Counted from the stretch's first letter, positions 32,593 through 41,523 are shown. The stretch is 64,000 nucleotides of DNA from Streptacidiphilus fuscans (GCF_015690355.1 NZ_JADPRT010000006.1:180003-244002); one strand, 5' to 3'. Notes: generated from the letters alone by a model not told the origin. A program made the numbers and translations.

Positions 32593-33060
32593 GTTCTCGA
32601 TTTCTTGTAAGAAACGATCGGCGGGGTGCTGGACAGACGGCGCGGCCAGGATACGGCCAGTCCTCTGACCAGGTATCATGTGCTGCCACAGCGCCGACCT
32701 CGACAGGTTCATGGCCCGTGAGGCCGTCATTGCGGCTTCGCCAACGACCTTCGTTCACGACCCTGGGTGCGCGCAAGAGGTGTCGCGTGAGAAGACACAA
32801 TATTTCCACGAGGATAAAACGAACGTCCTCATCCGCCGCAATGCGGGAATTCATGGCATTGCATACGGATCACGGTCATTGAACCGGCCTGATCCGCTAC
32901 ACGAAGTTCGCTCCGGTTCACACGCGAAGTCCATTTCCTCCGGAATTTTTTCCGAAATATGACCGGCGGCGCCAGGCAGGGTTGCGGCGGAGACTTCGTG
33001 CGGGGACACTCGGCACGGGTCAGGGGAAGTCACCGGTCGGGGAAGGGAACCGGTCTGCCG
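32593..33060. promoter_or_regulatory. AT-richer divergent region between radical SAM and ATP-grasp genes
   Basis: A 468-base gap with no gene I can support. From about 32800 to 32960 it is markedly richer in A and T than the rest of the window. It holds an 8-bp inverted repeat TGAACCGG (32880-32887) and CCGGTTCA (32913-32920), 25 bases apart, and a small hairpin CGGAA-TTTT-TTCCG (32941-32954). Short reading frames on both strands lack ribosome sites and show no leader or core-peptide character. It probably contains the promoters of both divergent genes. Confidence 0.5.
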
Positions 33061-34395
33061 ATGGACCGCACCACTGAGCTCTACCTCGAAGAATGCAGGA
33101 CCCCCGGCAGCCGGCTGCGCCACGCGGTCGCGGACGCGGATCTTCCGCCGGTCCTCACCCGGGTGTCGGGTCACCGCCTGCTGCCCCGCCCGCTGTTCGT
33201 CTCGCAGCGTGAACTCCGCAGCTTCGAGCGGGACGTGGACGCGCTGTTCGACGTGCTCGTCTCACTCCCCGCCCGTCTCTTCGACGGTGACCACGCGCGC
33301 TTCCACGCAGCCCTCGGTGTCGGGGCGCGCGAGTCGGCGCTGCTGAGCCGGCTCGGTGCGAGCACGCCGCCGCGCTACGGACGCACGGACATGTATCACG
33401 ACGGCGACGGCTTCAAGCTGCTGGAGTTCAACATCGTCAGCCAGGTCGGCGGCGTCGACCGCGCGGGCAGGCTGCCGAGCGCACTGATGGACGTCCCCGC
33501 CTTCGCGGAGTTCGCCGTCGCCCACCGGCTCCGATTCACCGACACCGGTCGCGAGGTGGCCGAGACGCTCCGGGCAGCCGGTCTGACGGTCACTCACGGC
33601 AGCGAGCCGGTCGTCGCCGTGGTGGAAGCGCCGGGCGAACTGGACCTGTACCGGTACAGCTGGGAGCCCTTCCAGGAACTCATGCACGGCTGGGGACTCG
33701 ACGTCCGCCTGGGTGAGCTCCACGACCTCGACGTCCGCGACAGCGGCGTCTTCCTTGCCTGCGAACCGGACACACCACGTGTCGACGTCCTGCTGCGGGC
33801 GTTCGGCATCGACCAGGTCTGCGCCGCGCCGGAGTCCGAGTCGCAGCTCGAACGGGTCGTCCGGGCGCATCAGGACGGACGCGTCGTGCTGTGGACCCCG
33901 ATGGGCGGCGAGTTGTACGGGAACAAGGGCTGTCTCGCCCTGCTCCACGACCCCGCGTTCCACGGTGCGTTCTCGGTCGCCGAGCGCGCCCTGATCGACC
34001 GGCTGGTGCCCTGGACCGGGGCGGTGGACGGCCGGGTGGACGCCTACGCGCTCTCCCACCGGGAGGAGCTGGTGCTCAAACCCAACGGCGGCACCGGCGG
34101 CACGGGCGTCGTGGCCGGCTGGCAGCTGTCGGACGAGGCCTGGGCCGCCGCTCTGGCCTCGGCACGCCGGAGCGGGGCCGTCGTCCAGCGCCGCGTGGTC
34201 CCGCGTACCGAACCGGTCGTGGATCCTGCCGACGGGCAGGTCACCGACTGGCACGCGGTACTGGGGATGTACATCACCCCGTCCGGCCAGGCCGGCTGCA
34301 ACGCACGAGCACTGCCTGCCGAGCAGGCCGTGGTCATCGGCAACGGAGCCAGCCCCGACACGCGCACCGCGGCGGTCTTCGTCGTCGCGGACTGA
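33061..34395 (+). CDS. ATP-grasp protein, glutathionylspermidine-synthase-like
   Basis: A 444-aa protein of the circularly permuted ATP-grasp/glutathionylspermidine synthase-like type. Diagnostic pieces are FKLLEFNIVSQVGGVDRAG (substrate and metal region, about 118-136), WEPFQELMHGWGLDVRLGEL, and the ATP loop EELVLKPNGGTGGTGVVAGW (about 335-355), followed by QRRVVPRTEPV and a C-terminal Asn/Gly-rich strand. These enzymes make an amide bond through an acyl phosphate. It is divergent from the radical SAM gene. A role in joining or capping the peptide of the RiPP locus is possible but not shown. The ATG at 33061 has GGAAGGGAA 11 bases upstream. An open frame extends back to 32959. Confidence 0.72.
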   Translation: MDRTTELYLEECRTPGSRLRHAVADADLPPVLTRVSGHRLLPRPLFVSQRELRSFERDVDALFDVLVSLPARLFDGDHARFHAALGVGARESALLSRLGASTPPRYGRTDMYHDGDGFKLLEFNIVSQVGGVDRAGRLPSALMDVPAFAEFAVAHRLRFTDTGREVAETLRAAGLTVTHGSEPVVAVVEAPGELDLYRYSWEPFQELMHGWGLDVRLGELHDLDVRDSGVFLACEPDTPRVDVLLRAFGIDQVCAAPESESQLERVVRAHQDGRVVLWTPMGGELYGNKGCLALLHDPAFHGAFSVAERALIDRLVPWTGAVDGRVDAYALSHREELVLKPNGGTGGTGVVAGWQLSDEAWAAALASARRSGAVVQRRVVPRTEPVVDPADGQVTDWHAVLGMYITPSGQAGCNARALPAEQAVVIGNGASPDTRTAAVFVVAD

Positions 34396-34458
34396 CTGAC
34401 TGCGGAACACCGACCGCCGCCGAACGAAGGCTTCAGGCACGCGTGGTATAGCTGTGCC

Positions 34459-35202
34459 ATGAACGGATCTCTGAGCGCTTCCACGATCCACTTCCCGGCC
34501 CACGGCGGGGACGAGATCGAGGGCTACCTGGCCCGCCCCGAAGGCGACGCGCCGCGCGGTGGCGTGGTGGTCATCCACCACATGCCCGGATACGACCGGG
34601 CCACCAAGGAGATGGTGCGTCGCTTCGCCGAGATGGGCTACGACGCCATCTGCCCCAACCTGTACTCCCGTGAGGCTCCCGGCGCCGCGCCGGACGACGC
34701 CGCGGCCGTGGCCCGCGCCAGTGGCGGTGTGCCGGACGAGCGCCTGGTCGGCGACGTCGGCGCCGCCGCCGCGTACCTGCGGGCGCTGCCGCACTCCAAC
34801 GGCAAGATCGGCGTGATCGGCCACTGCTCCGGCGGTCGCCAGTCCGTGCTCGCCGCCTGTCACCTGGACCTCCAGGCCGCCGTCGACTGCTACGGCGCGT
34901 TCGTCACCCTCGACCCGCCAGCGGACTTCCCGACCTCGGCCCGCTCGCTGGTCGACCAGCTGCCGCAGCTGCGCGCGCCGCTGCTGGGCCTGTTCGGCGC
35001 GGAGGACAAGTTCCCCTCCCCCGACCAGGTCGAGGAGCTGGACCAGCTGCTGACCAAGGACGGCAAGCCGCACGAGTTCCACAGCTACGAGGGCGCGGGC
35101 CACGCGTTCTTCGCCGTGGACCGCCCGTCCTACAACGTGGCGGCGGCCAACGACGGCTGGGAGCGGATCGCCGCCTTCTTCGCCGCCAACCTCGGCAACT
35201 GA
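34459..35202 (+). CDS. dienelactone hydrolase family protein
   Basis: A 247-aa alpha/beta hydrolase of the dienelactone hydrolase family. The nucleophile elbow is GHCSGG (Cys at about 126). The acid is probably the Asp in GAEDKFPS, and the His is in EGAGHAFFAVDRPSY. The N-terminal block IEGYLARPEG and VVVIHHMPGYD are usual for the family, which opens lactones or esters such as dienelactones. Its physiological substrate here is unknown. The ATG has no ribosome site, and TATAGC ends 6 bases before it, so a leaderless transcript is possible. It probably does not belong to the RiPP locus. Confidence 0.86.
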   Translation: MNGSLSASTIHFPAHGGDEIEGYLARPEGDAPRGGVVVIHHMPGYDRATKEMVRRFAEMGYDAICPNLYSREAPGAAPDDAAAVARASGGVPDERLVGDVGAAAAYLRALPHSNGKIGVIGHCSGGRQSVLAACHLDLQAAVDCYGAFVTLDPPADFPTSARSLVDQLPQLRAPLLGLFGAEDKFPSPDQVEELDQLLTKDGKPHEFHSYEGAGHAFFAVDRPSYNVAAANDGWERIAAFFAANLGN

Positions 35203-35248
35203 GCGTTCGATCGACCGAGCGTTCGAGCAACTGAGCGTTTGAGTAACT
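35201..35248. repeat. three 16-bp tandem repeats
   Basis: GAGCGTTCGATCGACC, GAGCGTTCGAGCAACT and GAGCGTTTGAGTAACT follow head to tail after the hydrolase stop codon, just before the DUF6295 gene's ribosome site. Two to six differences separate the units. No function is evident. Confidence 0.7.
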
Positions 35249-35266
35249 GAGCAGGAGTTCTGGACC

Positions 35267-35533
35267 ATGTGCACGTACACCACCGTCAAGACCGAGATCG
35301 ACGGCAGCGGCAAGGGGCCGGGCGGCTCCTGGTTGCACGTCACGGACGCGACGGTCTACTACGACCACCCCGTCCACGCGATGCACGAGCACACGCTCAA
35401 CATCGACCTCGCCGACCCGTCCCGTGACCCGGCGGCCCGGGTCGCGCTGGAGCTGACGGCGGAGTCGGCACGGCGTCTGGTCGCGGCGATCCAGGAGGCG
35501 CTGGCGGCGGTTCCGGAGGAACTGCTCACCTGA
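35267..35533 (+). CDS. DUF6295 family protein
   Basis: An 88-aa protein matching the DUF6295 pattern of actinomycetes: MCTYTTVKTEIDGSGKGPGG at the start, ATVYYDHPVHAMHEHTLNIDLADP in the middle, and a helix of ALELTAESARRLVAAIQEAL at the end. His and Tyr clusters in the centre could bind a ligand or metal, but no function is known. GGAG lies 9 bases before the ATG. It follows the dienelactone hydrolase by 64 bases on the same strand and is closed by a strong terminator. Confidence 0.8.
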   Translation: MCTYTTVKTEIDGSGKGPGGSWLHVTDATVYYDHPVHAMHEHTLNIDLADPSRDPAARVALELTAESARRLVAAIQEALAAVPEELLT

Positions 35534-35551
35534 GCCGACCGGCCGAACCAA

Positions 35552-35581
35552 CGGGGGCGCGCGTCACCATGCGCGCCCCCG
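35552..35581 (+). terminator. rho-independent terminator after the DUF6295 gene
   Basis: An 11-bp perfect stem (35552-35562 with 35571-35581; arms CGGGGGCGCGC and GCGCGCCCCCG) with an 8-base loop is followed by TTTT. Downstream, CGCTTTCC-type units repeat about four times (to about 35620). Confidence 0.88.
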
Positions 35582-35713
35582 GCGTTTTCCCGCGCTTTCC
35601 TGCGCTTTCCCGCGCTTTCTCATGCCGCCTTCATCAATCCCGGCTCCCCACCGGGTATCAGCCTGGCAGCACCCCGTCAGCCGGACGGGGGCGAGCAGGG
35701 CAGGCGACTGAAC

Positions 35714-36130
35714 ATGGGACCGTTCGGACCGTACGGACGCGGGGGCCCGCACCACGGGGACCTGTGGATCTTCCCGGTGATCACCATGGTGATCTTCTGG
35801 GTGCTGTTGCTGATCGTCATCGTGGTGCTGATCCGCTTCATGACCCGCCGCTCGCGCTGGAACGCGCAGCAGGCGCACCAGGGCGGACCCGGCACCGCCG
35901 CCGGACCAGGAGGCTGGCCCGGCCCACCGAGGTGGGGTCCGCACGCGCAGGCCGCACCCACCGCAGAACAGCTGCTGGCCGAGCGCCTGGCCCGCGGCGA
36001 CATCGAGGTCGACGACTACCACCGCCGTCTCGCCGCCCTCCGCGGCGAATCCGCCGCTCCTCCGCCGCCGACGGAGCCCCCGGCCCCGCCGATGCCGCCC
36101 GAGCCACCTGAGCCGCCGCCGACGCCGTGA
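35714..36130 (+). CDS. single-helix membrane protein with SHOCT domain and Pro-rich tail
   Basis: A 138-aa protein. After a Gly/Pro/His-rich N-terminus one membrane helix is clear (FPVITMVIFWVLLLIVIVVLIRFM, about 20-44), then basic residues (TRRSRW), a Gly/Pro/Gln spacer, and a SHOCT-type helix pair (AEQLLAERLARGDIEVDDYHRRLAAL, about 85-110). The last 25 residues are nearly all Pro with Glu. SHOCT domains are short oligomerisation modules often at the end of membrane proteins. The function is unknown. The ATG was chosen because it gives the full N-terminus before the helix. Confidence 0.75.
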   Translation: MGPFGPYGRGGPHHGDLWIFPVITMVIFWVLLLIVIVVLIRFMTRRSRWNAQQAHQGGPGTAAGPGGWPGPPRWGPHAQAAPTAEQLLAERLARGDIEVDDYHRRLAALRGESAAPPPPTEPPAPPMPPEPPEPPPTP

Positions 36131-36142
36131 GACCTCCTGCGC

Positions 36143-37228
36143 CTACTCCGCCGCGTCCGCCGGCTCCGTCCGCGCGACGGGCGCGGCCAACGCACGTGCC
36201 GCGCGGCGGACGCGCCAGGCATGCGCGACCGGCGGGAACAGGCGCGGCCCGACGCTGCCCGCGTCGTCCTTGGTCCAACCGAGGTTGTACTGGGCGAAGG
36301 CGAGGTTCGCCCGACCGGCCAGCGTCGCAAGCCGGTTCGCGCGCAGATGGGTGCTCTCGGAGCCGATGCGCACGACGAGCAGCCGGTCGCCGTCGGCGTC
36401 GAGCAGCACCATCCAGCGGCGATGGCGGAACGTGACCTCCTCCACGACCTCGGCCAGGGTCGTGGGCCGGGGTCCGGGGCCTTCCGCACTGAAGCCGTAG
36501 ACGACCCCGCGCCGTGCCCGGACCCGAAGCAGCTCGCCGTCCCAGTCCAAGGCCGGGAGCCGCTCGGCCGGGAACGGCAACCGGTACTGCTTCGAGGCGG
36601 GATCCAACCGCAGCGGCCTACCCGGCCTGCCCGGCGCGGGCACGTGCCGCTGCGGCAGATCTCCCCGGACCAGGCTGCGCTTCGGGTCGGCCAGCTCCTC
36701 CGTCACCCGGTCCACCATCGCCGCGCGCCGCAGCGGACGCGGCATCAGCCGCCAGGTCGGGACGTCCAGCAGGGCGGGCAGCGGCGAGAGCAGCAGGAAC
36801 CAGAGGCCCACCGAGCCGCACGTCCGCGACAGCTGGTCGAGATGGTCGTAGCTCGCCATGCTCGCGCTCGCGGGCAGCCCGTCGCGGCGGTAGGCGAACC
36901 AGGCGTTGGCGAGCAGCCCGAAGGACGCGCCGTAAAGGGCCACCACCGAACCCCGCCAGCAGACCCGCCGATGCCGCAACCGCCAACGCAGCGCCGGGAG
37001 TTCGGTGCGCGGAGCGCGCCAGACCCAGAGGGTCGCGGCGGTCAGCAGCAGGACCACCGCGGTCGAGAAGTACACGTTGTCCAGCGGATCGCTGTCGTCA
37101 CCCGCCGGAAAGCAGAAGCCGATCCCGAGCAGCACGAAGAGGACCACGACCGCGATCCGCGCCTTCCGCCGCTGGTACCGCGCCCGCGCGCCCACCACCG
37201 ACGCCAGTCTCCGCCAACTGCCCGCCAC
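36143..37228 (-). CDS. uncharacterised multi-pass membrane protein
   Basis: A 361-aa protein that I do not recognise. About four membrane helices lie in the first half (IAVVVLFVLLGIGFCF; STAVVLLLTAATLWVW; VVALYGASFGLLANAW; VGLWFLLLSPLPALLDV). The C-terminal half is soluble and basic, with a motif FRHRRWMVLLDADGDRLLVVRIG that looks like a beta-rich ligand domain. It ends 13 bases from the convergent SHOCT gene. The start at 37228 lies ahead of a basic stretch before the first helix. No partner gene is obvious. Confidence 0.68.
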   Translation of the reverse strand: MAGSWRRLASVVGARARYQRRKARIAVVVLFVLLGIGFCFPAGDDSDPLDNVYFSTAVVLLLTAATLWVWRAPRTELPALRWRLRHRRVCWRGSVVALYGASFGLLANAWFAYRRDGLPASASMASYDHLDQLSRTCGSVGLWFLLLSPLPALLDVPTWRLMPRPLRRAAMVDRVTEELADPKRSLVRGDLPQRHVPAPGRPGRPLRLDPASKQYRLPFPAERLPALDWDGELLRVRARRGVVYGFSAEGPGPRPTTLAEVVEEVTFRHRRWMVLLDADGDRLLVVRIGSESTHLRANRLATLAGRANLAFAQYNLGWTKDDAGSVGPRLFPPVAHAWRVRRAARALAAPVARTEPADAAE

Positions 37229-37370
37229 GACGCTCCCCCTCGTCCGTCATCGGCCCGCGTGCCGGCCCATGCCCCGGCCTGCGATATTCGGATGCCCCGC
37301 GGCGGATGCCTTCCCTACACTCGCCACGAACCGAGTTGAGCCATCAGACAGGGACGAGAGGAGCCGGGCC

Positions 37371-37487
37371 ATGCGTCAGCGTAATGCCGCCCTGGTTCCT
37401 GTCCTCCGTCGGGCCGCTCGGTCCGAGGTGATCCTGGTGTCCTCGTCCCTCCGGTCCCGGCTGCGCGGCCGGTACCGGACCCGGTGA
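37371..37487 (+). CDS. 38-codon upstream ORF before the EF-G-like gene, possible regulatory leader peptide
   Basis: A 38-residue ORF with a good ribosome site (AGAGGAG about 8 bases upstream) lies 76 bases before the EF-G-like gene and in the same direction. Its C-terminal third is rich in Arg ([13 protein letters not shown]) and contains R-x-R triplets. RLR-type triplets are known to stall ribosomes in erm leader peptides when macrolides are bound. Between it and the gene is a small stem (GCCCG-TCC-CGGGC, 37508-37520). A translation-coupled or antibiotic-responsive leader for a translation factor is plausible. That role is inference, and a small independent peptide is the alternative. Confidence 0.55.
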   Translation: MRQRNAALVPVLRRAARSEVILVSSSLRSRLRGRYRTR

Positions 37488-37563
37488 CGACACCCGCGTT
37501 CTGACGCGCCCGTCCCGGGCAATCGCGCCGACCTGTCCAGGATTTCCTGAAAGGCCACCGGCC

Positions 37564-39735
37564 GTGCGTACCAACCGGATCAACCTGCTCTCCCGCGTCC
37601 GCAACATCGGCATCCTCGCCCATGTGGACGCCGGAAAGACCACCGTCACCGAGCGCGTCCTCTTCCTGACCGGCGCGACCCACAAGCGCGGCGAGGTCCA
37701 CGACGGCACCACCGTCACCGACTTCGACCCGCAGGAGCGCGACCGCGGCATCACCATCTTCGCCGCGGCGGTCAGCTGCGACTGGGACGGGCACCGGATC
37801 AACCTGCTCGACACCCCCGGCCACGTCGACTTCGCCGACGAGGTCGAGCGCTCGCTGCGCGTCCTCGACGGCGCGATCGCGGTCTTCGACGCCGTCGCCG
37901 GGGTCGAGCCGCAGAGCGAGTCGGTGTGGCGGCAGGCGGACCGGCACGGCGTGCCGCGGATCGCGTTCGTCAACAAGCTCGACCGCGCCGGGGCCGACCT
38001 CGACGCCGCGGTGGACTCCATCCGTCGGCGGCTGCACCCCGCCCCGCTGGCGGTGCAGCTGCCGATCGGTCAGGAGGACGCGTTCACCGGCGTGGTGGAC
38101 CTGGTCCACCTGCGGGCGCTGCTCTGGCCCGCCGGGACCGTGCCCGGTAATGCGGACGGAACTGCGGGCGGAGCGACGGGCGCCATGCTTGTCGCCCCGG
38201 TGCCGGAGGAACTCCGCGCGGGGGCCGAGGCGCGGCGTCACCGTCTCGCCGAGGCCGTCGCCGAGCTGCACCCCGCCGCCCTGGAGGAGTTCTGCGCGCT
38301 GGGCACCCTCTCCCCCGGGACGCTGACCGCCGCGCTCCGCGATCTCACCCGCAGCGGTGAGGCCGTGGTGGTGCTCTGCGGCTCGGCCTACCGGAACCGG
38401 GGCGTCGAGCCGCTGCTGGACGCTGTCGTGGCCTACCTCCCGGCTCCCTCGGACCTCCCGCCGGTCCAGGACGCCGGGAACGTTCACGGCACTGACCGCA
38501 CCGACCGCACCGACCGCACCGTCGGCACCGACCGGTCCGCGGAACGCCCGGCCGATCCTGACGGGCCGCTGGCCGCGCTGGTCTTCAAGGTTCACGCGGC
38601 GCCGACGGGACGGCTGACGTTCCTGCGCCTCTACGCGGGGACGTTGCGGAAGGGCGACACCGTGCTCGACACGGCCTCGGGCCGCAGCGAGCGCGTGGGC
38701 CGGATCCTCCGCGTCCAGGCGGACCGTCATGTCGACATGGAGCAGGCCGTGGCCGGCGACATCGTCGCCGTGATCGGTCCCCGTTCGGCGCGGGTCGGGG
38801 CGACCCTGTGCGCGCCGGACGCACCGCTGGTGCTGGAACCGCCGAGCGTGGCCGTCCCGGTGGTGACGGTCGCGGTCGAGCCGCGTCGCTCGGCCGACGC
38901 CGGGCGGCTGGCGACGGCGCTGGCACGGCTGGTCGAGGAGGACCCGTCCCTGTCGGTCCGCACCGATCCGGAGACGGGTCAGACGGTGCTGTCCGGCATG
39001 GGCGAGCTGCATCTGGAGGTCGCGGTGGAGAAGGTCCGCCGGGAAAGGGAGTTGGACGTGGTCGTGGGCCGCCCGCAGGTGGCCTTCCGCGAGACGGTGA
39101 CGCGTCCGGTGGGAGCGCTCACCTACCGGCACGCCAAGCAGGACGGCGGCTCGGGTCAGTTCGCCCAGGTGGTGCTGGACGTCGAACCGGCGGAGCAGGG
39201 CGAGGAGTTCGCCTTCCGCTCCACCGTGGTCGGCGGCCGGGTCCCGCAGGAGTTCGTGCGCGCCGTCGAGGCGGGCTGCCGCGACGCGCTCGTGGACGGC
39301 CCGGTCGGCGGCCACCCGGTCACGGGTGTGCGGGTCACCCTGACCGACGGGGCGACCCATGTGAAGGACTCCTCGGAGTTGGCGTTCCGCACCGCCGGAC
39401 GCCTCGCCCTGCGCGAGGCGCTCCGACAGGCCGCGCCGATCCTGCTCGAGCCGGTGGTCGAGGTCACCGTGACCGTTCCCGACGACGCGGTCGGCGGCGT
39501 CCTCGGCGATCTGGCCGCCCGGCGCGGCCGGGTGACGAGATCGACGGCCCGCACGGGCACGTCGGCCACGGGCACGGGCACAGGCACGAGCACGCGCACG
39601 ACCACGGGCACTGCGGTGGTGACGGCGACGGTGCCGCTGGCCGAGCTCTTCGGCTACGCGACCCGGCTCCGCAGCCGCACCCAGGGCCGCGGCACCTTCA
39701 CGGTCCGCCCCACCGGGTACGCCCCGGCGCCGTAA
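37564..39735 (+). CDS. EF-G-like translation GTPase (FusA paralogue / ribosome-protection type)
   Basis: A 723-aa GTPase of the EF-G family. G-motifs are AHVDAGKTT (about 20), [11 protein letters not shown], and NKLDRAG. Domains II to V follow ([67 protein letters not shown]). It is longer than TetM-type proteins and has two low-complexity inserts: Thr/Asp/Arg repeats near 305-320 and Thr/Gly repeats near 660-680, the latter in the C-terminal domain facing the decoding site. It could be a second EF-G or a ribosome-protection factor. The canonical fusA/rpsL/tuf operon is not here. The GTG at 37564 has AAAGG upstream. Confidence 0.85.
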   Translation: MRTNRINLLSRVRNIGILAHVDAGKTTVTERVLFLTGATHKRGEVHDGTTVTDFDPQERDRGITIFAAAVSCDWDGHRINLLDTPGHVDFADEVERSLRVLDGAIAVFDAVAGVEPQSESVWRQADRHGVPRIAFVNKLDRAGADLDAAVDSIRRRLHPAPLAVQLPIGQEDAFTGVVDLVHLRALLWPAGTVPGNADGTAGGATGAMLVAPVPEELRAGAEARRHRLAEAVAELHPAALEEFCALGTLSPGTLTAALRDLTRSGEAVVVLCGSAYRNRGVEPLLDAVVAYLPAPSDLPPVQDAGNVHGTDRTDRTDRTVGTDRSAERPADPDGPLAALVFKVHAAPTGRLTFLRLYAGTLRKGDTVLDTASGRSERVGRILRVQADRHVDMEQAVAGDIVAVIGPRSARVGATLCAPDAPLVLEPPSVAVPVVTVAVEPRRSADAGRLATALARLVEEDPSLSVRTDPETGQTVLSGMGELHLEVAVEKVRRERELDVVVGRPQVAFRETVTRPVGALTYRHAKQDGGSGQFAQVVLDVEPAEQGEEFAFRSTVVGGRVPQEFVRAVEAGCRDALVDGPVGGHPVTGVRVTLTDGATHVKDSSELAFRTAGRLALREALRQAAPILLEPVVEVTVTVPDDAVGGVLGDLAARRGRVTRSTARTGTSATGTGTGTSTRTTTGTAVVTATVPLAELFGYATRLRSRTQGRGTFTVRPTGYAPAP

Positions 39736-39747
39736 CCGTGCGTCATC

Positions 39748-39782
39748 GTCGGCCTGCCCCCTCCCTCGGGGGGCGGGCCGAC
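39748..39782. terminator. terminator after the EF-G-like gene
   Basis: GTCGGCC (39748-39754) pairs with GGCCGAC (39776-39782) and the inner GCCCCC with GGGGGGC, giving a long GC stem with one bulge, 12 bases after the stop codon. No T tract is present. Confidence 0.75.
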
Positions 39783-39814
39783 GACCTTCGCGGACAGGCC
39801 GCCGACTTGACGGA

Positions 39815-39834
39815 TTCTCACAAGTTCTCACAAG
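39815..39834 (+). repeat. 10-bp direct repeats upstream of the TrmB-type gene
   Basis: TTCTCACAAG occurs twice head to tail (39815-39824, 39825-39834), followed by a related GTTCAC. The phase is one helix turn. It lies 100 bases before the TrmB-type regulator and may be a binding site, but there is no direct support. Confidence 0.45.
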
Positions 39835-39934
39835 GTTCACGCATCCACCGCACACCCTCACCCCACACCCGTGCGTGGTGTGACAGACTGCTCACGGTTG
39901 GCAACCAGCCCGGTCCGTCTGATATGACTGGGAC

Positions 39935-40777
39935 ATGTCACTCACGGTCCCTTCCGTCCTCGCCGAAGGGCCCGCCGAGCGGGCTCTTGAGTCCCTTGGC
40001 CTGCCGCCTTACGCGGCAAGGGTCTACGCCGCGCTGGCCCGTGTCGCGCAGGCGACGGCGGCCGAGCTGTCGGAGGAGGCGCGGGTCCCCCGACAACGCG
40101 TCTACGACGTGTTGGAGTCACTGATCGACCAGGGCCTGGTGACCAAGGGCCCGGCCAAGCCGGCCGTCTTCCACGCCGTGGACCCGCTCGACGCGAGCGC
40201 CGTGCTGCTCGGCGCGCAGCGGGAGAACCTGGTCCGGCTGGAGTCGATCGCCGCCGACCTGGTGGCCGACCTGCGCCGCGCCTGGCAGTGCGCCCGCGCC
40301 GCCGCCCGCCGCGCGGGACGCCGGGATACCAAGTCCGCCGACACGAGCGGTGACTCCGGCCGGATCACGATGGCGCGCATGGAGCACTGGCGTGACTACG
40401 CGATGCATTCGGTGCTGGCCACCGCCCGCCCGCCGTTCGAGGGCCTCGGCGACCCGGACTGGATCCGCCGGGTCCGCACGCTGACCCGCTCGGGCGGGAC
40501 GGTGCGCTGCATCTACCACTCCGACCTGCTCGACGACCCGGCGCTGGTGCGCCAAGCCGCCGCCTACGCCGCCGCCGGCGAGGAGGCACGGATCACCGAC
40601 GGCGTGGAAACCCGGATGATCCTCACCGACAGCGCCCGCGCCCTGCTGACGCTGCCCGGCGCGGACCGGGCGTCGGCCACCGGCCCGGTGCTGATGATCG
40701 ACCTCCCGCCCGCCGTCGAGGAGTTGGCGGAGTCGTTCACCCGCCTCTGGGACCACGCGACGCCGTTCGCGGCCTGA
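39935..40777 (+). CDS. TrmB-type transcriptional regulator
   Basis: A 280-aa regulator. Residues about 15-85 form a TrmB winged helix (ALESLGLPPYAARVYAALARVAQATAAELSEEARVPRQRVYDVLESLIDQGLV). A helical linker follows (LVRLESIAADLVADLRRAWQCARAAARRAG). The C-terminal half (MARMEHWRDYAMHSVLATARPP; VRCIYHSDLLDDP; ETRMILTDSARALLTLPG) resembles the PLD-like or sugar-binding part of TrmB proteins, though no ligand can be named. The ATG lacks a clear ribosome site, so a leaderless start is possible. Direct repeats lie about 100 bases upstream. No transporter gene adjoins. Confidence 0.8.
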   Translation: MSLTVPSVLAEGPAERALESLGLPPYAARVYAALARVAQATAAELSEEARVPRQRVYDVLESLIDQGLVTKGPAKPAVFHAVDPLDASAVLLGAQRENLVRLESIAADLVADLRRAWQCARAAARRAGRRDTKSADTSGDSGRITMARMEHWRDYAMHSVLATARPPFEGLGDPDWIRRVRTLTRSGGTVRCIYHSDLLDDPALVRQAAAYAAAGEEARITDGVETRMILTDSARALLTLPGADRASATGPVLMIDLPPAVEELAESFTRLWDHATPFAA

Positions 40778-40884
40778 ACAGGCCCTGGCCTTCAGGCCTC
40801 TCCCCGGCCACGCGCGGCGCGCGGGCCGGGGACGGGCGCGCGAGAATGGTGCGAGGGGTCTGCCCGTCCGTCTGGGAGGACCCG

Positions 40885-41523
40885 ATGAGAAGCCACTCGC
40901 GCTACCCCCGCTACACGGCAGCAGCCGCCGCGCTCGCCGCAGGAGCCTTCGTACTCGCGGCAGGAAGCGCGTCCTCGACGCCCAACGCCTCCGATTCCAG
41001 CACCAGTGCCACCTCCAGCACCGCCTATCCGTCGTCGAGCATGACGTCGTCCAGCTCGATGCCCGCGCCCTCGTCCAGCACGAGCGGGTCCGGCGTGACC
41101 GTCACCCTGCACCTGTACAGCGTCCAGGAGATGTCCAACCTGTACACGCCCGACGGGACGGTGGTGACCAACCCGAGCACCGCGCCGACCCTCGGCAGCT
41201 ACGTGGTGTCCACGAACACCGACTACACGGGCACCCAGGCCTCCCACGGCTCCGCCGTGGTCGCCACCGACCACCTCTACTGCCTGATCACCAAGGCCCC
41301 CGCCACCGCCACCTGCTCGGCCCAGATCGCGATGGTAGACGGGTCGATGCTGATCTCCGACAACTCCACGCAGAACCTCGCGACCAGCCAGAACTCCACC
41401 GCACCGATGACCTTCCCGATCACCAACGGCACCGGCAGGCTCGCGGGCGCCCACGGCACGGTGACGGTCACCCCGATCGCCAACAGCGGCAACGCGAACT
41501 TCACGGTCACCTACACGAAGTGA
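40885..41523 (+). CDS. secreted allene-oxide-cyclase/dirigent-barrel-like protein
   Basis: A 212-aa exported protein. The signal peptide covers about residues 1-30 (RYPRYTAAAAALAAGAFVLAAGSAS). A Ser/Thr-rich spacer follows to about 72. The remaining 140 residues form a beta-barrel pattern like allene oxide cyclase or dirigent domains (VTVTLHLYSVQEMSNLYTPDG; DHLYCLITKAPATATCSAQIAMVDG; FPITNGTGRLAGAHGTVTVTPI). Two Cys in the barrel could form a disulphide. Family members in bacteria have no clear enzymatic role. GGGAGGA lies just before the ATG, which was preferred to the upstream GTG-started frame. Confidence 0.75.
   Translation: MRSHSRYPRYTAAAAALAAGAFVLAAGSASSTPNASDSSTSATSSTAYPSSSMTSSSSMPAPSSSTSGSGVTVTLHLYSVQEMSNLYTPDGTVVTNPSTAPTLGSYVVSTNTDYTGTQASHGSAVVATDHLYCLITKAPATATCSAQIAMVDGSMLISDNSTQNLATSQNSTAPMTFPITNGTGRLAGAHGTVTVTPIANSGNANFTVTYTK

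Noticed and set aside
32547..32962. Open frames on both strands between the radical SAM and ATP-grasp genes as possible precursor peptides
   Set aside because: None has a ribosome site, leader-like acidic helix or repeated core, and their codon pattern does not match neighbouring genes.
35534..35713. Possible small gene between the DUF6295 and SHOCT genes
   Set aside because: The stretch is a terminator followed by CGCTTTCC repeats and a short leader, with no frame having a ribosome site.
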